A DNA stretch of 64,000 bases, from assembly GCF_012273895.1 (NCBI RefSeq), contig NC_052112.1:4340001-4404000 (forward strand), in the 5' to 3' direction. The position numbers and the translations under genes are program-made. Source of the DNA: Zerene cesonia. Its lineage: Eukaryota > Arthropoda > Insecta > Lepidoptera > Pieridae. The notes beneath the pieces are model-generated. The model was not told the origin of the DNA. It made no database searches and was given only the letters and a program-made list of their open reading frames with translations. This document shows, in pieces, positions 49,851 to 61,864 of the stretch. Position 1 is the first letter of the stretch, and each line of letters opens with the position of its first letter.

Positions 49851-51953
49851 TGCTTTAGATAAACAATAATTGTGATATGAAATGCAATAGGAATATTATA
49901 TCTTGGGAAGACATTCTCACAGATGCATCTGTATGTTCAATTGGATTGAGCTTTATGGCACTAATAAAATTTAATATCTTGCAGATAGAGGATCAATGGA
50001 CATTCGGCTACACAATTCAAATAAGAGCAAATATTTTTGAATGCACATAAACCGAATGCGAATTTTTACTTTGCTAAAGTGATTCATGTAATTAAACCCG
50101 TTTCTTTTTCTAATAATTCTCATCAACAAAATCAAGAACTCGACATAATCATCTTTTAGAAAATTATATTTGATAATTAGGATTTTTATGCAAATTTATT
50201 TATTCAAAAAGTTTTATTGAAAATTCGCTAATTACTTCGGATACGACACAAGCTAACAACGTAAATGTAACTTTATGATATTTGTTATAATTCCCGGCAC
50301 GCTTCATTAACGGTTCATTACATTTTGCGTCGTTTAATTGGCTTACCGTTGCATGTCGTGCTTGGAATCAAAACCAAAATCAATTAAGATTTGCGTCGAT
50401 ACAATAATGATTTATTTAAAGTCTTCTATGTGATAGGCAAAGTTTTAACCGGCCGTTTATCACGATTAAATAGTTGTTCATCATTTTCTTATCGGCTGAA
50501 GAAGATCATTTTTTATTATCTTCTTTTATATATACATCTATAAGAAAGTATTAGGAAGTATGATATATACAAAACATATTATATTTATATATATAAAAGA
50601 AATTATATTTATGATTTATCACGGTGTTTGTTAATTTGCAAAAAAAGCTCTTTAAATCATAATTTCCTTTACCTAACGACTTTCGTTTTGCAGTGTTCAC
50701 ACCCTTGTATCATAAATCTATGATTTGCTTCAAATGACTGCGGTGCGTAGGTTTCCCGCCTCATCCATTCGAGGGCTTAATTGTTTTGAGCACACTATAT
50801 TATTTTGATTTATGGCTTGTTGATTGTTGCAACTCGATTACGTAGGGTCTTTGTTAAGCCTTAAATTGAATGAAATGAAAAATAAATTAAATCTGTCGTT
50901 CTAAAGTGGAGCGACGCGCCTTCAAAGAATACGTTCGGTCGCATTGTGCGTATTGACAATAGACCCAATAAAAATCGAATACTAATCGAATTACGAATGT
51001 TTATCAGATTTAACGTTTAAATACTATTGAAATGTTTTTCTATTTACATGTTTCTATCCAGCTTCAATTTTAGTTTATTGCACTGTAATGTATATTAAGA
51101 TTATATGTATATAAGATCCATATAATAGAGACATTTCAACATTTCGTGCCACATACGACATTATCGCTGGTGTATTAGGTACTTTGTATTTCCCTAAACG
51201 CAAATAAAGGCATTTTTCTGATTTTATCTTCATAAATAGGTACTGTACACTAAGCCAATAAAATAACAATCACACCGACCTCTCCCACAAGCTAATCGAT
51301 ATTGTCTGCGAGTGTTTGTTAACCTCAAAGTACACTGTCAAAATTGTAATCATTTGCGGACCGTACAGAATACGTTTGAAGATGACTAACGAAACGGGTT
51401 TTAAAATTGTTTTGCAAATATTAAGTAGTATTTGTTTGATAGTGTAAATATTTTGATGTATAGCTTAGACTATTTTCTGAAACGACGTGGCCTCATTGCT
51501 CGCTATCCTGTAGATAACGCGTACTAAGTATAATTTACCCGCTAGGAAAAGCGTGAGTCAGGCCAATGAGTCACTATCCCGATCTTCATCGCTGCGGCCG
51601 GTAAATCGAACCTGGCCGAAATGTCTGCCAAAGAGCATGAATAACCAGTATGAAAACTCAAGTAATAAAATAACAACTGATTTTCGGTCGTTGTATGAGA
51701 TTTATGAACGAATAAATATGGATATTTGAAGCTTGTTTCATGTCGATTTAAGAATATTTAAAACCATTGAATTTGCATTGTTAAATATGGTCATTCTGTA
51801 GAACTCTATTGTACGGATGACTCGCTTGGTTTCTTGGTATGAGGGACATTTATGGATGTCAAACAAGTCCAAAAATAACTTTATGTATATTTCAGTAACA
51901 CTTAAACGTTTATCAATTTATTATAGTATGTCATAGAATAATTTTACCAATGT

Positions 51954-52025
51954 ATGAATGTATTGCTTTAATAATAATTACTTTATTCTAAATAAAGTTA
52001 GTTATTATTCAAGCAATACATTCAT
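51954..52025. repeat. 72-bp hairpin, about 34-nt arms with few mismatches
   Basis: The outer 15 bp (ATGAATGTATTGCTT and its complement) pair perfectly, followed by one mismatch, eight more pairs, a wobble, a one-base bulge and a CTTTAT/ATAAAG inner stem around the loop CTAA. Length and pairing are compatible with either a small MITE or a microRNA-like precursor. No target-site duplication is evident. Confidence 0.85.
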
Positions 52026-52194
52026 TGATATCAAATAAATATAAATAAACATTGCAATAAAACCAGTTACATGTGTGTGATGCAACGCACTTCAATCGCA
52101 AGCAACCGACATTAGGGATCATAAAAATCTTAAATTCATCTATAAAAGATGGATGCACCATTTAATGCATTGGTCGTTTATAAATATATATAAA

Positions 52195-52300
52195 CTAGCT
52201 GTGTTCCGCGATTTCATCCAGGCCATACATGATAATACTATAAAGACTATTATATAGCCTACCTCTTATCTCATTGAGTAAATTTGAATATACGTACATA
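52195..52300 (-). mobile_element. Helitron 3'-end fragment
   Basis: ACTAGCTGTGTTCCGCGATT is a decayed version of the 3' end (read on minus), with CTAG at 52198-52195. The rest is diverged; the right boundary is approximate. Confidence 0.5.
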
Positions 52301-53344
52301 TTTTTTAATTGATGTGTAACATGAATGATTAAATTGTAATTATGTTGTTTGATTATTATTAAATCATAAAATAGATTCATTGCACCGTTAACCTGCGATT
52401 GTGAAACGCCTGTAAAAATAACGCCAGGTTAATATCACTATCACCTGTGTTCGGAAACGGAATTGGGAAATTAGGACAAACGTATTATTAAGATTTAAGA
52501 ACTTCGCGCATGTGTTTTCATTTGTTTTTTTTTTTGTTTAATAGCCAATGGATAAAATTCTCTAGCTTTCCAAACGTGTAGTAGGACAGTAGCAGCAACA
52601 TTCTGCCTTTAAATATATTATAACTTGCGAATTTCAAATAATATAAATAAATCGATCCATGGCCACACACGATCTTCAGCAATCGAATTTCTTTTACATC
52701 CTATCGGTTTTATGTGCCTAAGGGGCACCATATACGATCGAAATTTTTCTATTGTTTAAAATTTTTGAAATACTTATAAGGATTGTAATTCTATAAAAAT
52801 TCGAAGCAGACGTAACGTTTGAAAGAGTGATATTTTTATTCATAGACTCTGTCACCCAAACGTGTAGTCACGCATCCCTTTATCCCGTTCACAAAAGATC
52901 TAAATACGTCGGTAGGTCAAGTGTCGGTCCCGGACGTGAGGCTCGCTGCAACAAAGCCTTTTTTTGTTGATAAATCTTGTGACACGCAGAGGTGGTATGA
53001 GGGTGACAAGATGAATCTCCGTGTGATGTGATAGACACAGAATAGTAATGTTAATTGAGCCATAATAATGTTAAAGTGTGTTAAATACACAGTCAGTTTT
53101 CGCGATCATTATAGGAAATGTTTTCAGTATGTTTTAAACGATAATGAATGCTAGTGCTTATATATCAATAAGCAATCAGCTAGTTCATTTAAATTTTAAG
53201 CAAGTCTTATTCTATAAGACACCGTATGACCTTGTGATTATGATCAAGTGGTGTTAATATTTAATCTTCATTTAAACATTTTCAGTATTAGCTGAAACTT
53301 ACATACGTATATTTGCCACCTGTCTGAACAGCTTTTGAAGCTTT

Positions 53345-53475
53345 CGGGATTCTCTGTTAGTCACAAGAGCGCACGCGCATGGGCTGCGCGTATTCGGCGC
53401 GCGTGTCGGTTATATTTACTCAATGTCATTTCTATACGAAACTAAGTTAGTTCTGTGTCGGTAGAACGGTTAAAA
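53345..53475 (+). promoter_or_regulatory. CpG-rich patch, candidate promoter
   Basis: GAGCGCACGCGCATGGGCTG and ATTCGGCGCGCGTGTCGG in AT-rich DNA, followed by leader-like AAGTTAGTTCTGTGTCGG. No TATA box. It lies 8 kb before the CH exon. Confidence 0.25.
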
Positions 53476-54778
53476 TGTTATTTTGTTTATGAACGCATAA
53501 CAAAATTCTGGGCAATGTAAAAATATTAACATCGAAACCAGAAGACGAGATAAATGGCAGAAAATTCGTTTTTCCTGTTTGTAATTTACTTGTGAAAAGT
53601 GCACTAATTGTAAAATATATTTTCCTCTGTTAAAAGATATTTTAAGTAATTTTTACATAATTGTATAGTAAAAAATTCCCTCCTTACGAGGAATACACAG
53701 TGCAACGAGTTTTGTTAATGCACCGTAATTTCAGAACGTATGTAGATGATAAATCAACTTTAACAAAGGTAAATTTAAATGTGCAAGCGAAATAAAAAGT
53801 ATTATGGTTTGCGAATTGGCGATTCAAATCAGATGTTCGCAAAGGTCTCTGATAATAAATTACTAACGGTAGGTTGCGAGTGAGCTTCGACGATTTATTG
53901 AAACAACCACAACTGCGCAAATGTATTACAATACTGACAGGATTTATTAAGAACACGTGTCTAATTATACTTTTAATTAAAAAATAAACGCGGACAGATT
54001 CGCGCATGAAGATTTCATTTCTATCAATTATAATTTGTAAGCCTCGGCGCATTAAATAAAACATATTTTCATTTTTCCTATACATTGATTGAACTAAAAT
54101 AAAATGATCAGGAAAGACATATTTTTCGTTAAATTGTCTCCTAAATTACGATAGTAATTATTTTGCAACATTCCGATTTTTATCAGGTTAAAGTGTAAAT
54201 TATTATAGTAAATTTTATCCAATTATTTCAAAACATAAGAATAGGGACTAATTTTATTTAAACTAAATGATAAGTGTTTAAAATCCATACATATTAAAGT
54301 TTGATGAAAATTATACGTTTAATGATTGAAGATTTGTTTGGAAAAATCATGAACGGAACAGACATTGTCTACTGGAAACAGAATCAAAGCGAGGCGATGT
54401 TGACAAATGTGCCGCGCCGTCCGTCCATACAGTTACCTACTTCGGTACTATTTATAAATTCAACGGAAATGTTTAAATACTCCGCCAAAGATGATTGCAT
54501 TGACGATTAGTCGGTTTTGTTAATATTCTTCGATTTGGAAACTTGTAATGAGGCTTCTGAAAATTTTATTTCTTACCTATTATATTAGTAAAACGGAACA
54601 ATATATACGTCAACCTATATATTCTTTATTTCCATCTTCCATGACGTTATGTTATGCCTGTGCCCAATACTCATTAGTCAGTATTATACCATGATTATGT
54701 ATTCATTTAATATTATTTTTGGTCATACATGGACATAAGCAAAACCCTTTCACAAAATATTATTCGCTATATTACGAA

Positions 54779-54905
54779 CTAGCGGTCCGCCCCGGTTTCG
54801 CCTGTGTTACATATATAGCCTATAGCCTTCCTCAATAAATGGGCTATCTAACACTGAAAGAACTTTTCAAATCGAAGCAGTAGTTCCTGAGTGATCAATT
54901 GATGA
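54779..54905 (-). mobile_element. Helitron-related element fragment, second family
   Basis: CTAGCGGTCCGCCCCGGTTT, TACATATATAGCCTATAG, and AAATCGAAGCAGTAGTTCCT are blocks of a widespread lepidopteran repeat distinct from the 3926 family. The 5' end is missing. Confidence 0.65.
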
Positions 54906-55189
54906 AAATGAAATAATATGCTTTCTCAAAACTAACTATTCAAGTGAAGTCACTTTGAAAAAATATTAAACCGAGGATGAAGTAATTTAAACAAAATGAC
55001 ATTAAGTTATTAAGTATTTGCTGCACGTATTCAAGTGAGAGTAAGGACTGCGGCAAGTTTAAGGTCGTGACACGAGTACAATAAAAATGTCACAACTCCT
55101 TTTACGCATCTAATAATCACGTTTTCGTGTTTTGTTTTATTGTTGGGAAAATGGTAGTTTTACGATTATGTCACAAGTTCGTTGCTCCG

Positions 55190-55275
55190 GCGCACCTTCC
55201 GCGCTTATAAATACTCTGTGTCGAACATTTGACAGGCGTAAACAAACACGGCGGATCGGATGCGGGCAGCTATAG
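55190..55275 (+). promoter_or_regulatory. GC-rich patch with TATA box, candidate promoter
   Basis: CGGCGCACCTTCCGCGCT directly followed by TATAAATA (55206-55213), then GC-rich sequence (ACGGCGGATCGGATGCGGGC). A start site would be expected near 55238-55245. The only ATG close by opens a very short frame. Confidence 0.3.
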
Positions 55276-56462
55276 CACACTTTTAATGAGCTTTACGACT
55301 TATTACGCCACACTGTTACCAATATAGGTTAGCTTCAAATGCCTGACCTCCTTTTTTTTCGCAGGAAATATTTCGAATTGTTTAAAACTTTTATGCAGCA
55401 ATAATAAACAGACATATAGACTTAAAAATGTATTGTCTTCTGGTCGACAACTATAAAAAAATCTGCAGCAACAATTTTAAAGTATTCCATGTTATTAAAA
55501 TCTTTGACTTAGAGAGAAACAAAAAAATTAAATATATGAGTAGTCTTTCATCATACATAGATTTTGTCCCTTTGCCAACGTTGAGAGGTTTAAAACGTCT
55601 AAACGATACAGTTCAAAGAGGTGCTAGAGACGGTTCACGTCCTCTTTTCCATCTTATCTATTTGGCTAAGTCGTTTAACTTCTTTGCTTTGCTTGTGGTT
55701 CATTAATATGTTTTGGCTTATACAATGTACTGGGTATGGTAAAAAAAATTATAACTTCTTAATTAAACTTTTAAAATCAAGAAAAATAAGATTGAATAAA
55801 ATCCGCATTCAGTTAGCTGCAGTAATTGTAGAAAAAAGGCGAAATTCACTCACCCCCTTTTAAAAAGCAAAACGCCTGATTGTTAAGTATAATTAGGCAT
55901 TGTAGTAGTAAATTGCGTAAACAAGGCACGACTATAAATAATAGCTAGGTGTTGCACTCAATGTGTAGCCCACGCGCTGCAGAAACCCACAATTACTATA
56001 GGGTTATCATCACGTATAGTTCAATCGTGGGAGAGTATATAGAAAAGAAAATTATTTTATAAATTCTTACTATAAATATTTGTTTTTCTACATTATCGAT
56101 AAAAATTCTGACCTCGATATATTCAACGAACATTGTTTCACTATTAAATGTGTTTTAAACGTTGGGGCTTATACCGCTGAACTCTTATTCTTGAATATTT
56201 TATAACTCTGTGTAGGCGTTTATCTCTAAACTCGTGGTGTAATTAAATCAACAAATAAATATGAGATATACATTCCGCCCACTAAACGGTACTTAGTCAT
56301 TGTTCTAACTTGTTCGTACTTTCATTTCAATAGATCCTATGGCGCCTACACTTCACTGTAATTATGCAGATTAAAATAACTACAGTGCTAGACAGATGCT
56401 TTGTTTGAAATATGGTTAAAGTTTATTATGTATTTTAATAAGGGTTTGTGATATATATAACA

Positions 56463-56654
56463 CTAGCTGCGCCCCGCGGTTTCACCCGCGTAAGTCCGTA
56501 TCCTGATGGAATACCGGGATAAAAAGTTGCCTATATGTTATTCCAACTATCTACGTACCAAATATCATTGCAACCGGTCCAGTAGTTTTTGCGTGAAAGA
56601 GCAACAAACACACACACATCCTTGCAAACTTTCGCATTTATAATATTAGTAGGA
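56463..56654 (-). mobile_element. Non-autonomous Helitron, complete copy
   Basis: Minus strand: starts TCCTACTAATATTATAAATG after A, ends with CGCGG-GTGAAA-CCGCG hairpin, GGGCGCAG, CTAG (56466-56463) followed by T. The best-preserved copy in the window, 192 bp. Confidence 0.9.
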
Positions 56655-59559
56655 TTCATTTTAGTTTCATAATGCAACTTATTAACGTTCATAAGTCTCC
56701 AGAGTCGTGCCCGGCAAAGGAGATTACTTCCACTTTATGATGTGGTTATTCCATATCATGCTGTGACGCAGTCTCGCACGACGTGGGTGTAGGCGCCTTC
56801 CACTAGAGTAAATATTCCCAGAAAAGTTTATCCCACTACAGACTTATCCATTCATTCATGGACCATGACGCATACTCAGAATACATTGCTGAAACTCGTT
56901 GATCTTATTATGAGTAAATTCATACGGGTCAAATGAAAATGGTCTGCAGAAACATTACGTTACTAAGGAAAACTGAGACTAACTCTTTGACATAGATATT
57001 TCAAAGTGGATGAGTTATATCTAAAATTACATGTTTGATAATTTTGTGTTGCTCAGAATATAATTTAAAGAGATTTTGCAGTACATTTACAAATAATTTA
57101 TAAGCCAAGTGATTTTGAGATGTAGTTATTGTAGTGAAAAAAATGATACCGACGTGTATCCGAGCTCCCAGATCGATTCAAGGCTCCACTGATGATGTCA
57201 CGCGGCAGACGCGCTCTATTGTACAGGTATTTTTTTACAATTCTATTAGAATATAAATATTGTTAGTCTATGCTAACGCCCCACCCTATCTACGATTTAA
57301 TATACAGGTACAAATGAAACCTACGCCTACCGAAAAAGACGAAGGGATCTAAAAAATTGTTAGTCAACGAAGAATCAAAGAGCGTAAGGTGTACCGTATA
57401 AACTATCACCCATTAATTATAAATAGCAAATTAAATTGCATATTGCACGGTGATACTACGTTGGACGTTAGCCAAAATTATTTCAAGTTGTACGAGTAGA
57501 CCGAGCTTTGTGTTTACGTTAGACTTTACAGAGAAACAGAGATATAATTTTTTAATTGCCCTTAAATGAGGTCAGTTTGTATATTTGATGCGTTTTAAGA
57601 TATACAGTTATTCGTTTAAAATCTGAGATTTATAGCTGGTTAGGTAATTTGAATTTTTTTAGATTTGTTATTTTTAAATTCGGTATTATTTTAAAAAGTC
57701 CAAAGTTTCCTGATTCAATTTCTCTACAACGTACTTCATTAGTATAATTTTTTTGATACACACAGACAGTAGGCTACATTAGTTTTAACATAGTACAATA
57801 GTTGATATAGCTATTGAAAGCTTATACAGTTCATAGTATTGAGTCAAAACGACCATTCGTTCTGCGATATTAAAAGCAGTGCGACCTCATTTTGCTTCCT
57901 GGCTATGTTTCGGGCACGCGCGTTTTCCCTGTGATTATTACCTATTTTGAAATTACACAAAAAGGAACATACGTTATTCTTTTCTTACTGAATTGTAATG
58001 AAGCAAATAGTGTTGCAGTGTATGGTGAAATTACTCCTACTTGGTGATAATGAGGATGAATCTTTGTGAAGGCGTTAGATCAGTTAGCCAGATGATCTTT
58101 GTCCCTAACCGTCTCGACTTTAAGTAAATCGCATACAATTTACGACGAGTCGTTAAGATGAATGGTGTAACATGATACGGTTTCAAAATAGATTCGTGTA
58201 TTTGTGAACGAAATAACGAGATAATCTGCTTTTTTATGTATAAGAGACGGTTATGATAAGAATTTATGACGCTAATTCATTAAATACAAAAAATTATTGT
58301 TCTTATATTTTTCTTTCTATTATCTACATATTTTATGTATGCATATTAGCATATACAATAATAGTTTTTTTTTAAAGGAAACAGAAAGCAACAATCGTTC
58401 ACACATACTTTGTTTATTCATAATTTATATTTAGCATAGAATTACAATATTTCATACAGGCTAGTTGCGAGCACGTGTATTGTTTAAGTTGAAATCTGGT
58501 CTAAAACAGAGGTCAAAGACATGCAAATGACTTCATTCCCTGAGCTCTCCTTGTAATCTAGACTGACCCAATTGTTTTATTATATAAATTAGATTTTAAT
58601 TTCGCTGTCCATTACAATTATTATGAATTGAAGGCTATTTCTTTTAGTAATTTGTTAGTAGGTAAAATATTGTGTTGGTGTATAAAGTATTCTTTTTTTT
58701 AAGTCATACATTTTGGGTATTTTGTATTTTTGTTTTTTTTTATATTGGGCAGGGGAGTCGTATCGCAATTGAGTTTTATTCAAACCGAAGTTCTAAGGTA
58801 TATGTAAAAAACATATTCCTTATAACTAAAATGCGTAAAAAAGTATTATTACGTTTATGAAAATGCTATTCAGCGAGGTACATTGTTTTATTTAAATTAA
58901 GTCAAAGAAACACGAAATTGTTTTTACTACAATGTAGCCTTAAAAATTTAATTCAGTGGAGAGCCAATGTAAACAATTGAAGTAACTTCCGTACAGTCGC
59001 GCCCGCTTGGGGAATACGCCAGGCACAATAACAGCTCCAGTTGATTTGTTTATTTTGGTCGGGTTACCCGCTTCAGCGAGGAACGAATTAACGTATATTA
59101 GGTATATTGTTGACGAAAATTACATTGCCTGTGTAAATATTACAGCTCGTTTGGACTTACAATTACTTTTCCTTACAAACGATAGCAGGTAAAAAGGTGG
59201 GAAACCATTATCTTTAGCGTTTCTCGTGTCGTCTGGGAGAATTAAAGATATAGAAATGTGAGACTTTTTAAAGTAATATATTTTAAATGTAGGTGTTGAG
59301 AAATGGGAAAAACACAATACCTCACGGATGATCGCCTTGAGTCAGGTAACATTAACGAGGGGAGCGGAAAACTTATCCTTTTCCTCGCGCTTCCCAGTCT
59401 ATTTCTTTGTTCTAATCGTCATTATCGCATAACCAATAAGCGTGCAACGTAGATACAGATAGCCTACCTCTGTAAAACTTCATGTCCGATAGTGATTGCA
59501 TAAGGAACTAGCCAGGGTCGCGAACGTATACTAACCAGTTCCTGTGATCCCTTCGCTAA

Positions 59560-59650
59560 AGCGACTCGATGGAACGGAGAGGGGTTTTATTCGGTAGGAA
59601 TCCGACCGGGCTCCTTTCCCCGGGGGCCGGGGCATCTATTTAAGATTTCC
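59560..59650. repeat. GC-rich repeat-like stretch
   Basis: GGTAGGAATCCGACCGGGCT and CCCCGGGGGCCGGGG recall a dispersed lepidopteran repeat, but only one copy is in the window, so this rests on memory of similar sequences. Confidence 0.3.
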
Positions 59651-60491
59651 CCACTACATAAAAAAGGTGAACTAACCAGCTTGGATTTCCTTTGACAAAA
59701 AAAATCTCATATTTAAGCAAATAATTTTGATTAAGATGTTTATGTATACATTTGTTATTACCTGCAATTGCTTGCTTACAAATTATTTGTAAAATATAAG
59801 GCCTCATGATTTTTTTGATTGCTTGTTTGTTCTTTTACATTCATTTATGAAGATGATAAAGATTTTTAAGGTACAATTTTAAACAAAGGTTTCAGTTATA
59901 CCTTCCTAGGTTGCCATTATACTAGAAATATAGGTTTCTTTACCCTTATATTATTAAGCCACAGCTGTGTGAAAGCCTTTCGCAATAAAGCGATATGAGA
60001 CTACGGACATTAGCACACGCCTTTCAATAAATATGAACAGTTGACACGTTCTTCTACAGATTCTATCATAGTTTTATGGATAAAAAATACTATTTACATA
60101 TACTTCAAATCATGCTGGTAAAAGATTTAAATTCATTTTACATAATTGCTTATTATGTATAATGCAAATAACACGAATAATTTTCAAAATATGTTTATTC
60201 TTATATCTTTTGTTTTTTTAATTATTAATAGTATTATATATTTTGGTTGTTTTTTTTTAATATTCATTAACACCGGATTTAAAATTAAAATGATAATTAA
60301 AATTTAAATCAACAACTATCGGAACATAAATGACTACAATACGTGATTTAATTTAATTACTCGTATTGAAGTTAAAATAAATTTGTTTGTCAGTATATTT
60401 TTTTCCATTAAAATTGATATAGTATTTAAATAAAATAATAAATATAAACAGTTAAAAACTTGATTGATTTGATTGGATACTATAATGGAAA

Positions 60492-60509
60492 CAAGTTTTT
60501 AAAAACTTG
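60492..60509. repeat. 18-bp perfect palindrome
   Basis: CAAGTTTTTAAAAACTTG is its own reverse complement. It may be chance in AT-rich DNA. Confidence 0.9.
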
Positions 60510-61681
60510 AGCTTATTTAATTATTTTACAAATTATAACTAACGCATTTTGTAAAATAGTCAGGTTTTGTTTGCGAAGGTTATTTAAGTAATTAAAATAG
60601 TTTCATTTTATCGATACCTATTCGTAAATTGGCTTGGTATTAATGCCTTTATAACTTTGCGAGTTCGTAAATATTGTATGATACTTAATAAAACCTAACG
60701 GAATTTATATTTCAATAATTAAATTAGGAGTTATTAGGACTCTAAACTGCATTAGCAAAGAGATGAGTGAAATACTTTACAGTCCTGCGACCTGGCCGGC
60801 GTCAAAGTGTCGCGACTCTACCACTTGCCCTCATTCTCTCGCAAATTGACGCAAATATGACTTAATCCTTTTAAGAACTTACTTTATTACACCGCACTTA
60901 CATATTAACTTATGTGTGACCTCACACTTTTAATACAAATCTCCATCACGTCAATACTGAATATCCCATAAAGAAACATGCTAAATTTGTGTATGTTTTA
61001 GTGAATTAAAAAGAAAATCGGCGTACTGACATTAATATATTTATTAAGAGAGAGTTGGTATCATTTAAATATACTTTTTACTCGGTCGAAATATACAACA
61101 AATACTGCAATTGTTTGAGAAAGTGATCTTTTTTAAAACATGATCATTAGTGTACGCATTGTCGATCAAACGGCTATCAAAAACTTATCTGAACTTCTGT
61201 ATGCGTCAGACCCAAAGTACTAAAATTTTAGTGCCCTCATAGCTTAGTCATGATATCTTCTTAACAACAAAGGCGAACAACGTTTGCATTGTCCAGTTGA
61301 AGTTCAAACAAAACAGTTTGTTGAACTATTTACTATAAATATACATACAGATAGAACTAGATGCTGACATTAGATACTGATAATAAGTATTTAATAATAG
61401 CATGATTTAAGTTAAATGAACTGCGAAACATTTATAATTTCTGGAGCTATGTCATTTTAGTCTCGTCACAAATATGGGTCGTTTTCTTTCAGTATTACTG
61501 AATAAAAAGGTAAATTGGTAGGTCGAGTGGAAAATGCAAAAATTGAAATTAAAACGATTGTTAAGTTTACTATCAGTTCGTTTTTACTGCAATGTACATT
61601 TTATGGATATTAATCAGTATTTGTAATTTTTAAAATATTTAGCAATAAACAGTTACTATAGTAACGTTGTGTTGTTCCCAG

Positions 61682-61864
61682 ATTTATACAGATTGGGCGA
61701 ATCATTATCTAGAGCGAGCGCGGTCGCGCCGCCGGGCCGGCACCTCCGGGGGCGGCTTGGCGCGCGACTGCGCTGATGGTTTGCTGCTCGCCGACGTGCT
61801 GGAAGGAGTCACTGGACAGAAGGTTCCACGAGCACACCGCAAACCGCGGAGCCCGCAACAAATG
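61682..61864 (+). CDS. NAV/sickie-like exon encoding first half of the calponin-homology domain
   Basis: Exon bounded by TTGTTCCCAG (AG at 61680-61681) and ATG|GTAAGA (donor at 61865), phase 0 at both ends, 61 codons. It begins IYTDWANHYL, the opening of the CH domain of neuron navigators (NAV2/NAV3; sickie in flies), and continues with RDCADGLLLADVLEGVTGQK, which fits the DL..G..L..LLE core of CH folds. Navigators are large plus-end and actin-regulating proteins with a C-terminal AAA-type ATPase region, involved in axon growth; the CH domain is N-terminal. The segment between these blocks (RARSRRRAGTSGGGLA) is Arg/Gly-rich and longer and less conserved than I expect. The exon is very GC-rich compared with its introns. 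The second half of the CH domain must lie beyond 64000. Confidence 0.87.

Larger units (their letters stand above)
44908..61681 (+). other. Long intron between exon C and the CH exon
   Basis: Nearly 17 kb. Contents: CRE plus TATA arrangement (47351-47404), TGT microsatellite (49702-49722), Helitron or related remnants (49725-49850, 52195-52300, 54779-54905, 56463-56654), a 72-bp hairpin (51954-52025), GC-rich patches at about 53345-53420 and 55190-55275, a GC-rich repeat-like stretch at about 59560-59650 and an 18-bp palindrome (60492-60509). No further exon recognised; a small one could be missed. Confidence 0.5.
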
